Shown: positions 32,836-39,368 of the stretch, piece by piece | Position numbering within the stretch: the first letter of the stretch is position 1 | How the letters are laid out: each line of letters begins with the position of its first letter | Assembly: GCA_945897825.1 (NCBI GenBank) | Contig: CAMDGX010000041.1 | Span: 1 to 39,693, forward strand | DNA: 39,693 bases | Reading direction: 5' to 3' | DNA from: Asaia bogorensis | GTDB taxonomy: Bacteria > Pseudomonadota > Alphaproteobacteria > Acetobacterales > Acetobacteraceae | Made by a program: the position numbers and the translations under genes | The notes under the pieces: model-generated | Database searches by the model: none | The model's input: the letters and a program-made list of their open reading frames with translations, nothing else | What the model was told of the DNA's origin: nothing

Positions 32836-33401
32836 GCTCCCGCGCGCCGCCCCAGGCAGCGCTCCACCGCCGGCATGAAATGCGACACCGGCGGCGTCTC
32901 CAGCCCCTTCACCTTGGCCTGCTCGTCATAGCGCCGCAGCTGCACCGCATCCTGGCAGAACGGCACCGCCTCGAACGCCGCCACCTCCTCGGCCGACATC
33001 GGCCCGCCCTGCAACGCCAGGCTCTTCACGCTATCCTCGGACAGCTTGGCGAAGTAGTCGCCCTCCACCGCGCAAAGATACCGCTTCGCCGCGACATGCA
33101 GCCGCACCGGCGTGGTCACCTCCGGCCCGAAATGGTGCTCGAGCCAGGCATGCCCCAGCTCCTCGTGCCGGTCATCGATCCCCGCGTCGGCCGGGTTCTC
33201 GCCGAGGTCATGCACCATGTGGCCGATATCGTGCAGCAGCGCCGCGACGACCAGGGCATCGCCCTTGTCCTGCCGCTCCGCCAGCCACGCGGCCTGCAAC
33301 GCATGCTGCTGCTGGTTGATCAGGCTCAGGCCATAGCGGCCGCTGGCCTTCTGCTCCAGCAGGCGCCGGATTTCGGCCAGGATGTCGGGTGATTCGCTCA
33401 T
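32832..33401 (-). CDS. HD-domain oxygenase, PhnZ-like, phosphonate degradation
   Basis: This 189-residue protein belongs to the mixed-valent diiron HD oxygenases (PhnZ, TmpB), which cleave the C-P bond of 1-hydroxy-phosphonates. The metal ligands of PhnZ can be lined up: His33, His57-Asp58 (LLHDIGH), His79, His102 (HVAAKRYL) and Asp159, with Lys106 and Tyr23 also kept. The block YF-x-LS-x-x-S to QGGPM is shared with PhnZ. The position of PhnZ Glu27, which helps shape the substrate site, is Ser26 here, so substrate preference may differ from 2-amino-1-hydroxyethylphosphonate. The partner hydroxylase (PhnY or TmpA) is not in the window. It lies 57 bases after the fabF paralogue, and I use the ATG at 33401 rather than a TTG at 33416. 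Confidence 0.85.
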   Translation of the reverse strand: MSESPDILAEIRRLLEQKASGRYGLSLINQQQHALQAAWLAERQDKGDALVVAALLHDIGHMVHDLGENPADAGIDDRHEELGHAWLEHHFGPEVTTPVRLHVAAKRYLCAVEGDYFAKLSEDSVKSLALQGGPMSAEEVAAFEAVPFCQDAVQLRRYDEQAKVKGLETPPVSHFMPAVERCLGRRAGA

Positions 33402-33458
33402 GGGAGTCCGTTCCAATCGTCCAGCGCGGCCAGCCGCCCGCCCGCCAGCATAGTCGCC

Positions 33459-34670
33459 TCACGCCGCACGGAACACCAGGCTGGCATTGGTGCCGCCGAA
33501 GCCGAAGCTGTTCGACATCGCCACCCGCACCCGCCGCTCCTGCGCACTGTGCGCCACGCGGTCGATCACCGTCTCGCGGCTCGGCGAGTCGAGGTTCAGG
33601 GTTGGCGGCACCACGCCGTCGCGCATCGCCAGCACCGAGAAGATCGCCTCCACCGCCCCCGCCGCGCCAAGCAGGTGCCCCGTGGCCGACTTGGTAGAGG
33701 ACATCGCCAACTGCCGCGCCGCCGTGCCGAACAGCCGCTCCACGGCGGCCAGCTCGATGTCGTCGCCCAGCGGCGTGGAGGTGCCGTGGGCATTCACATA
33801 CTGCACCGCCTCCGCCGGCAGCCCCGCGCGGCGCAGCGCGTTGCGCATCGCCCGCCACGCCCCGTCGCCGCTCTCGCTGGGCGAGGTGATGTGCCAGGCA
33901 TCGCCGGACAGGCCGTAGCCAACCAGCTCGGCATGGATGCGCGCCCCGCGCGCCCGGGCGTGGTCGAACGATTCCAGCACCACCATGCCGGCCCCCTCGC
34001 CCATCACGAAGCCGTCGCGGTCGCGGTCCCAGGGGCGGGAGGCGCGCAGCGGAGTGTCGTTGAAGCCGGTGGACATGGCCCGCGCCGCCGCGAACCCGGC
34101 CATGCCAAGCTCGTTCACCGCCGCCTCGGTCCCGCCCGCCAGCATCACCTCCGCATCCCCCGTCGCGACCAGCCGCGCGGCATCGCCGATGGCGTGGGCG
34201 CCGGACGAGCACGCGGTGGAAACCGCGCGGCGCGGCCCGAGCAGGGCGAAGCGGTGGGCGAGGTTGGTGGCAAGCTGGTGGATCATGCCGCGGACGATGA
34301 ACGGATCCTTGGCCTCGCCGAGCCGGCCCGCCCCCTCGGCCAGGATCTCCAGCCCGCCGCAGCCGGACCCGATGCTCACCCCGGCCAGCGCCTGCGCCTC
34401 GGGGTCGTCGGCCTGCCACCCCGCGTCCTGGAACGCCTCCGCGGCCGCGAGTTCGGCCAGCCGCGCCGCGCGTTCCGACCGGGTCGGCGCCGGCGGCACC
34501 CCCGTGGCGGCGAAGCGCACCTGCCCGGCCACGCGGCAGGGCAGGTCGGCGTTGAAGTTGGTGATCGTGCGGATGCCCGAGCGCCCGTTCAGCAGGCGGC
34601 GCCAGACGGTCTCAAGCCCATGGCCCAGCGGGCAGACAACCCCCATGCCGGTGATCACGACGCGCCGCAT
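33459..34670 (-). CDS. fabF: Beta-ketoacyl-ACP synthase II, FabF paralogue
   Basis: This 403-residue condensing enzyme extends acyl chains on acyl carrier protein. The catalytic triad is intact: Cys154 (STACSSGAHA), His295 (VNAHGTSTPLGD) and His332 (KSATGHLLGAAG), with Lys327 and the glycine-rich end FGFGGTNASLVF. It starts MRRVVITGMGVVCPLG, typical of FabF. The usual genome copy sits beside acpP or fabG; here it is in a lipid-remodelling cluster, 97 bases after pmtA, and so is probably a paralogue for special acyl chains (for example longer or hydroxylated chains). That role is inference. Confidence 0.9.
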   Translation of the reverse strand: MRRVVITGMGVVCPLGHGLETVWRRLLNGRSGIRTITNFNADLPCRVAGQVRFAATGVPPAPTRSERAARLAELAAAEAFQDAGWQADDPEAQALAGVSIGSGCGGLEILAEGAGRLGEAKDPFIVRGMIHQLATNLAHRFALLGPRRAVSTACSSGAHAIGDAARLVATGDAEVMLAGGTEAAVNELGMAGFAAARAMSTGFNDTPLRASRPWDRDRDGFVMGEGAGMVVLESFDHARARGARIHAELVGYGLSGDAWHITSPSESGDGAWRAMRNALRRAGLPAEAVQYVNAHGTSTPLGDDIELAAVERLFGTAARQLAMSSTKSATGHLLGAAGAVEAIFSVLAMRDGVVPPTLNLDSPSRETVIDRVAHSAQERRVRVAMSNSFGFGGTNASLVFRAA

Positions 34671-34766
34671 CCGATGGCGTTCCTTTACGAGGTCTACGGA
34701 CAGAACGGCATTTCGCGAGTCGGCGGGATGAAGCTTGCATGAAATGCGGCGGCCGGCCGCTTCCGC

Positions 34767-35417
34767 TCACCCCGCCCCGTGCGCAGCCCCGTCCCCCGCC
34801 TCGGCCGGGGCCGCATGGCGCAGCCGGTAGTGCCACACGCTGGCCGGCGGGAAGTTCCGCGGCGTCCAGGCCAGCCGCCGCGCCGTCAGACCCAGCTTGC
34901 TGGGCGAAAGCGGCGAGGTGATGCAGTAGCTGTAGTGCAGGAACCCGCAGCCCGGCGCGACCGCCGCCATCGCACCGATGAACTGCAACTGCTGCTCGCG
35001 CGACAACAGCACCAACGGCACGCCGCAGATCACCGCGCCGATCCGCGCATCGAGATCGTGCAGCAGCGCCGGCAGGTCCCGCGCATCGCCCTGCACCACG
35101 CGCGCGCCCGGCAGCACCTGCCGCAGGTGCTCGGCCATGTCGGGCACGATCTCCACCACCACCAGCCGCCGCGCCGGCAGCCCGGCATCGAGCAGGGCGC
35201 GCGAGATGACGCCGGTGCCCGCGCCCAGCTCCAGCACCATCCCGTCCGGCGTCGCGGCATGCTTCACCAGCAGCCGGCACAGCGACGGCGACGACGGCAC
35301 GATGGAACCCATCTGCAACGGGTTGGCCAGCCAGCGGCGGAAGAACAGCCCCGCATTGGCAATCGCGGTTGGCACCTGTGGCGCCAGGGCGCGCTCGGTT
35401 CCGGCCTGTTGGGACAT
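34767..35417 (-). CDS. pmtA: Phospholipid N-methyltransferase, PmtA type
   Basis: This 216-residue SAM-dependent methyltransferase matches the Sinorhizobium/Rhodobacter PmtA family, which turns phosphatidylethanolamine into phosphatidylcholine. It has the membrane-interaction start FFRRWLANPLQMGSIVPSSP, motif I ELGAGTGVIS (63-72), an acidic VVEIVPDMAEHL motif II, then GDARDL and a GVPLV motif IV. It begins 12 bases after the glycosyltransferase stop, so it should be cotranscribed with plcP and agt. A PC-making gene in a phospholipid-degrading operon is unusual; it may supply the substrate of PlcP or another acceptor. Some members of this class methylate ornithine lipids or other amines. Confidence 0.85.
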   Translation of the reverse strand: MSQQAGTERALAPQVPTAIANAGLFFRRWLANPLQMGSIVPSSPSLCRLLVKHAATPDGMVLELGAGTGVISRALLDAGLPARRLVVVEIVPDMAEHLRQVLPGARVVQGDARDLPALLHDLDARIGAVICGVPLVLLSREQQLQFIGAMAAVAPGCGFLHYSYCITSPLSPSKLGLTARRLAWTPRNFPPASVWHYRLRHAAPAEAGDGAAHGAG

Positions 35418-35429
35418 GTCAGCCTCCGG

Positions 35430-36461
35430 TCAAGGACGATGCCCGCCAAGGGGCACCAGATGGGTCAGGAAGGTTTCCGCGCAGGCCCGCCAACTGAAAC
35501 GTTCGGCATGGGCGCGGCAGGCGGCCCGGTCGGCATCCAGCGCCGCCAGGGCCGCCCGGCGAAGGTCGGGCCCCACGGCCCCGACGCGCCCCGCCGCACC
35601 GGCCAGGATGTCGCGCGGCCCGGTGACGTCGAAGGCGGCCACCGGCGTGCCGCAGGCCAGCGCCTCCAGCACCACCAGCCCGAACGTGTCGGTCAGGCTC
35701 GGGAACACGAACACGTCGCTGCCGGCATAGGCGGACGCGAGCTCCGCGCCGAACAGCGGGCCGGCGAAGTGCACGTCCGGATACCGGCGCCGCAGCGCGG
35801 CCAGCTGCGGCCCGGCGCCCACCACCACCTTGGACCCCGGCAGATCGAGGTCGAGGAACGCCGCGATGTTCTTCTCCACCGCCACCCGCCCGACATAGGC
35901 GAACACCGGCCGCGGCAGCCCCCAGTCCCGCGCCGGCGCCGGGCGGAACAGCGCGAGGTCGACCCCGCGCGACCAGTCGCGCAGCGCCCGGAACCCGCGC
36001 TGCGCCAGCTCCGCGCGCAGGCTGGCGGTCGCCACCATCATGCCCTGCCCGGCATTGTGGAACCGGCGCATCCAGGCATACAGCCAGCCGGCCGGCACCC
36101 CGATGCGCGCGTTGACGTATTCGGGAAACCGCGTGTGGAACGCCGTGGTGAAGGCGCAGCCGCGCCGCAGCGCCCAGGCCCGCGCCGCCATCCCCAGCGA
36201 CCCCTCGGTGGCGATGTGCAGCGCCTCCGGGGCGAACGCCTCGATCATCCGGTTCAGCCGCCGCGCCGGCAGCAGGCTCAGCCGGATGTCGGGATAAGTC
36301 GGGCAGGGGATGGTGACGAACCGGTCCGGCCCCACGACCTCCACCACATGCCCCATCGCGCGCAACTCGGCCGATACGGCCTGCAACGTCCGCACCACGC
36401 CATTGACCTGCGGCTGCCAAGCATCGGACACGATCAGGATGCGCGCGGGCAAAGGACCCAT
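35430..36461 (-). CDS. agt: GT4 glycosyltransferase, Agt-like, glycolipid synthesis
   Basis: This 343-residue retaining glycosyltransferase has the GT-B fold motifs of family GT4: an N-terminal ILIVSDAWQPQVNGVVRTL, donor-site VGRVAVEKNIAAFL and the DTFGLVVLEA version of the E-x7-E motif (Asp at the first position). It is a close companion of plcP, 73 bases downstream. In marine and soil alphaproteobacteria the plcP-agt pair replaces phospholipids with glycolipids when phosphate is short: PlcP frees diacylglycerol and Agt adds glucose or glucuronic acid. The ATG at 36461 is preferred over a TTG at 36467. Sugar donor cannot be read from sequence. Confidence 0.82.
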   Translation of the reverse strand: MGPLPARILIVSDAWQPQVNGVVRTLQAVSAELRAMGHVVEVVGPDRFVTIPCPTYPDIRLSLLPARRLNRMIEAFAPEALHIATEGSLGMAARAWALRRGCAFTTAFHTRFPEYVNARIGVPAGWLYAWMRRFHNAGQGMMVATASLRAELAQRGFRALRDWSRGVDLALFRPAPARDWGLPRPVFAYVGRVAVEKNIAAFLDLDLPGSKVVVGAGPQLAALRRRYPDVHFAGPLFGAELASAYAGSDVFVFPSLTDTFGLVVLEALACGTPVAAFDVTGPRDILAGAAGRVGAVGPDLRRAALAALDADRAACRAHAERFSWRACAETFLTHLVPLGGHRP

Positions 36462-36534
36462 CCGCAACAGCCGATGCCAGTGGCCGGACTGATCGGCGCC
36501 ATATGAAGGGGAGAGGGCCAGGTGGGCCGCATCG

Positions 36535-37359
36535 TCAGGCGGGATGAGCCACCTCCGCCCCGTGCGGCATGGCGAAGGACAGCCGGTTCAGCGCCGCCCA
36601 GTCCAGTAGTTCCAGGCGCCCGTCATGATGCTCCACCAGCGCGGTGCAGCTTTCCACCCAGTCGCCGTCGTTCACGTACAGCACGCCGTCGACCATGCGC
36701 ATCTCGGCATGGTGGATATGGCCGCACACCACCCCGTTCAGCCCGCGCCGCCGCGCCTCGCCGGCCAGCGCGGTCTCGTAGCGGTCGATCGCCTTGACCG
36801 CGCCCTTCACCTGCCGCTTGAGCCAGGCCGACAGCGACCAGTAGGGATAGCCCAGCCGTCGGCGTGCCGAGTTGAACCAGCGGTTGACCACCAGTGCCGC
36901 GGTATAGGCACCGTCGCCCAGCAGCGCGATCACCTTGGCGTAGCGCACCACGCTGTCGAACTCGTCGCCATGGATGATCAGCAGCCGCCGCCCGTCCGCC
37001 GTCTCGTGTACCGCCTCGCTGCGCAGGCGGATGCCGCACACGTCCAGCCCCATCGGCAGCCAGGTGCGGAACATCTCGTCGTGGTTGCCCGGGATGTAGG
37101 TGACCTCGGTGCCGTTGCGCGCCTTGCGCAGGATCAGCTTCAGCACCTCGTCGTGCGCGGCATCCCAGTACCAGGACTTGCGAAGGCGCCAGCCGTCGAT
37201 GATGTCGCCGACGAGGTAGAGCCGCTCGCTGCTGGTGCGGCGAAGGAAATCGGCCAGGAAATCGCTGCGGCAGCCCCGCGTGCCGAGATGCAGGTCCGAG
37301 ATGAAGATGGTGCGATAGTGCGCCGTCGACGTGGCTGGCTCCGGCAACAAGGCATTCAT
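36535..37359 (-). CDS. plcP: PlcP-type phospholipase C, metallophosphoesterase
   Basis: This 274-residue calcineurin-like enzyme matches PlcP of Sinorhizobium meliloti, which hydrolyses phosphatidylcholine to diacylglycerol and phosphocholine under phosphate limitation. Motifs are Asp22-x-His24 (ISDLHLGTRG), Asp52 (VGDIIDGW), Asn92-His93 (IPGNHDE), a later IIHGDEFD and CGHIHHA. The segment LRKSWYWDAAHDEVLK and the shared GTRG are typical for PlcP and distinguish it from LpxH, to which the family is often misassigned. No signal peptide, so it acts from the cytoplasmic side of the inner membrane. The ATG at 37359 (MNALLPEP) is chosen; the open frame upstream is not conserved-looking. It starts the five-gene minus-strand cluster, with a divergent Pho-box-like array upstream. 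Confidence 0.88.
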   Translation of the reverse strand: MNALLPEPATSTAHYRTIFISDLHLGTRGCRSDFLADFLRRTSSERLYLVGDIIDGWRLRKSWYWDAAHDEVLKLILRKARNGTEVTYIPGNHDEMFRTWLPMGLDVCGIRLRSEAVHETADGRRLLIIHGDEFDSVVRYAKVIALLGDGAYTAALVVNRWFNSARRRLGYPYWSLSAWLKRQVKGAVKAIDRYETALAGEARRRGLNGVVCGHIHHAEMRMVDGVLYVNDGDWVESCTALVEHHDGRLELLDWAALNRLSFAMPHGAEVAHPA

Positions 37360-37415
37360 GCGCACAAAATCCAATGTGTGCGGGCAACACACACAGACGC
37401 TCCGTATTCGTGCAC

Positions 37416-37433
37416 GTGAATATTCGATGAATC
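37416..37433 (-). promoter_or_regulatory. Weak two-unit Pho-box-like site upstream of plcP
   Basis: On the minus strand GATTCAT (37433-37427) and TATTCAC (37422-37416) are 11 bp apart. Each matches only 3-4 of 7 positions of CTGTCAT. It lies 57-74 bases before the plcP start, an expected distance, but the match is weak and the region is AT-rich. Confidence 0.3.
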
Positions 37434-37458
37434 GAGACGGCGGCGAAACCGGCGGCAA

Positions 37459-37498
37459 ATGTCACCAGAATGCCCGCGATCATTCATTGGTATGTCAT
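37459..37498 (+). promoter_or_regulatory. Four-unit Pho-box-like array between plcP and the DAG kinase gene
   Basis: Units ATGTCAC (37459-37465), ATGCCCG (37470-37476), CATTCAT (37481-37487) and ATGTCAT (37492-37498) are in strict 11-bp register. The outer two contain TGTCA, the third matches CTGTCAT at 5 of 7, the second is weak. The array ends 66 bases before the ATG at 37565 and 100-139 bases upstream of plcP on the other side, so it may serve both. Confidence 0.55.
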
Positions 37499-37564
37499 CT
37501 CGCGCGACGATACTGGGTGCTTGGCCCGAATTGACCGGGAAGGGGCCTGCACAGGTCATCTGCC

Positions 37565-38461
37565 ATGCTTGTTGTCTACAACCCCACCGCCGGACGGCAC
37601 CGGGTCGGCCGGCTCTGGCGGGTGCTTGATCGCCTGGTCATGTCGGGCATCCGCGTGGAACTGGCGGAGACGCACTGGCCCGGCCATGCCATCTTGCTGG
37701 CGCGCCAGGCCGCCGAACGGGGCCAGGCCCTCGTGGTGGCGGCCGGCGGCGACGGCACCATCGCGGAGGTCGCGGTGGGCATCGAGGGCACCGATGCGCG
37801 CCTGGGCATCATTCCGCTCGGTACCGCCAACGTGCTCGCCCATGAGCTCCGACTGCCCTTCGCACCCGATGCAATCGCAGCCGCGCTCGGCCTGGGCCGG
37901 ACCTGCGGAATCTGGCCTGGCCACATGCATGGCGCCAGCGGGGGCGCTGACGGCGTTGCCATGCCGCGCAACGGCCTGTTCGTGCAGATGCTGGGCGCCG
38001 GCTTCGACGCACAGGTGGTGCATCACATGCACCTGCCCATCAAGCGCGGCCTGGGGGCCATGGCCTACGTGCTTCAGGCAGCGCGCGAGCTCTGGCGCTA
38101 CCCCTTCCGCCCGATCCGTGTGCTGGTCGACGGAACGCCGCACGACGTCGCCAGCGTGATCGTCACCAAGGGGCGGCTCTATGGCGGCCGCCACCTGCTG
38201 GCGCCCGGCATGGCGCCGACCCATCATGGCTTCACGGTGGCGCTGTTCGACCGGTCCGGGCCGCTTCAGGCGCTGCGCTACGCCGCCGCTCTGCCGCTGG
38301 GAATGCTGCCGCGGCTCTCGGGTGTCCGGCTGCTGCCGGCGCACACCGTGTCGATCGAGGGCCAGGCGGTGCCCGTTCAGACCGACGGCGACATTGGCGG
38401 CTGCACCCCGCTGCATGTCACGGAGGCGGTGCGGCCGATCCCTGTGGTGATCGCCAGGTGA
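37565..38461 (+). CDS. Diacylglycerol kinase family protein (DgkB/YegS type)
   Basis: This 298-residue lipid kinase phosphorylates diacylglycerol or related lipids. It shows the family motifs LVVYNPTAG (start), GGDGT (61-65) with AEV, PLGTANVLA and the late DG(D)I segment with TDGDIGG. It is divergent from plcP and shares its control region, and next to a PlcP it can recycle the freed diacylglycerol to phosphatidic acid, competing with Agt. Sphingosine-type substrates are also known in this family. The ATG at 37565 has no strong ribosome site (AGG about 10 bases upstream). Confidence 0.85.
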   Translation: MLVVYNPTAGRHRVGRLWRVLDRLVMSGIRVELAETHWPGHAILLARQAAERGQALVVAAGGDGTIAEVAVGIEGTDARLGIIPLGTANVLAHELRLPFAPDAIAAALGLGRTCGIWPGHMHGASGGADGVAMPRNGLFVQMLGAGFDAQVVHHMHLPIKRGLGAMAYVLQAARELWRYPFRPIRVLVDGTPHDVASVIVTKGRLYGGRHLLAPGMAPTHHGFTVALFDRSGPLQALRYAAALPLGMLPRLSGVRLLPAHTVSIEGQAVPVQTDGDIGGCTPLHVTEAVRPIPVVIAR

Positions 38462-38504
38462 AGTATGAGCGCAGTGGCTCGCTCGGTGGCCGTCCCCGAC
38501 GCGT

Positions 38505-39224
38505 TCACCCGATCAGGTCGTCCAGCACATAGCCGGCGCCGCGCACGGTGCGGATCAGCCCGGGGGCGGGGTGGTCGCCGAGGGCCTTGCGCGGTCGCCC
38601 GACATGCACGTCGAGCGTGCGCGGGTCGGTGTTCGCGCGACGGCCCCACAGCGCGTCGATCACCTCGCAGCGCGCGAAGACGCGGCCGGGATGGGTCATC
38701 AGGAACTGCAGCAGCCGGAACTCGGTCGGCCCGAGATGCACCGGCTGGCCGTTGCGGGTGACGCGGTGGTCGGCGAGATCCATGACGATGTCGCTATGCG
38801 TCAGCCGAGCCGGTGCCGGCAGGCGGTGCGCGCGCCGGAGCAGAGACTGCATCCGCGCCGTCAGGTTGGCCAGAGTGAATAGCTTGGTCATGAAGTCGTC
38901 CGCACCCGCGTCGAGCGCATCGACCACATCGTGCGGATCGCTGCGCACGGTTATCACGATGATCGGGACGCGGCGGCCGCGCGGGTCCTGGCGGATCTGG
39001 CGGCACACCTGGAGGCCGGACAGGGTGGGTAGCCTCCAGTCGAGCAGCACGATCTGCGGCGGGCCTTCGGCGAAGCTGTCGAGCGCTTCGGGACCGTCGC
39101 CTGCGGCCACGACACGAAAGCCCTGCTCCTCCAGGTGATAGCGCATCAGCGTTGCCAGCGCCGCGTCGTCTTCGACCAGCAAGGCAACGGGGAGGTCGTC
39201 GACAGGGCCGGTGCCGCCCGCCAT
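38505..39224 (-). CDS. PhoB-like response regulator with atypical residues
   Basis: This 239-residue OmpR/PhoB-family regulator has a receiver domain (residues 12-130) and a winged-helix DNA-binding domain (140-236). The acidic pocket (Glu18-Asp19-Asp20), phospho-acceptor Asp62 (LLDWRLP), Thr92 and Lys114 are present. Two conserved positions are changed: the proline after Lys114 is Leu115 (TKLF instead of TKPF), and the recognition-helix HVGRLRKAL is HVGRPRKAL with Pro211. The Asp62 pattern DW-x-LP and PTEFRLLQFLMTHPGRVF point to PhoB. No sensor kinase is near. The changes may weaken signalling or DNA contact, so it could be a paralogue drifting toward loss rather than the main PhoB. It is convergent with the DAG kinase, 43 bases apart. 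Confidence 0.85.
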   Translation of the reverse strand: MAGGTGPVDDLPVALLVEDDAALATLMRYHLEEQGFRVVAAGDGPEALDSFAEGPPQIVLLDWRLPTLSGLQVCRQIRQDPRGRRVPIIVITVRSDPHDVVDALDAGADDFMTKLFTLANLTARMQSLLRRAHRLPAPARLTHSDIVMDLADHRVTRNGQPVHLGPTEFRLLQFLMTHPGRVFARCEVIDALWGRRANTDPRTLDVHVGRPRKALGDHPAPGLIRTVRGAGYVLDDLIG

Positions 39225-39260
39225 CCCGCGCTCAGCCCCGGGTCATCAAGGACGGCGCGG

Positions 39261-39368
39261 TCAGGGCCGCTGCCACATGATCACGCCGGCCTCGATATCG
39301 GCGCGCAGCCGGGCGCGCTGGGCCGTTTCCAGCGGCACCAGCCCGATCCCGGCGATGTTGATTTCCAT
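39261..39368 (-). pseudogene. Short open frame cut at the insertion-sequence edge
   Basis: A 35-codon frame begins with an ATG that touches the insertion-sequence end at 39368/39369 and stops 36 bases before the PhoB-like gene. It encodes a peptide starting MEINIAGIGLV and ending VIMWQRP. Either it is a tiny gene or, more likely, the tail of a gene that was upstream of the regulator and was cut by the insertion. I do not recognise the peptide. Confidence 0.3.

Noticed and set aside
32832-33401. HD-domain phosphohydrolase or cyclic-dinucleotide phosphodiesterase
   Set aside because: The residue set (extra His33, His102-Lys106, QGGPM block) is that of the PhnZ-type oxygenases, not of a phosphohydrolase.
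36535-37359. LpxH-type UDP-2,3-diacylglucosamine hydrolase
   Set aside because: The protein is usually annotated that way, but the GTRG and SWYW segments, the adjacent Agt-type gene and the Pho-box context fit PlcP better.
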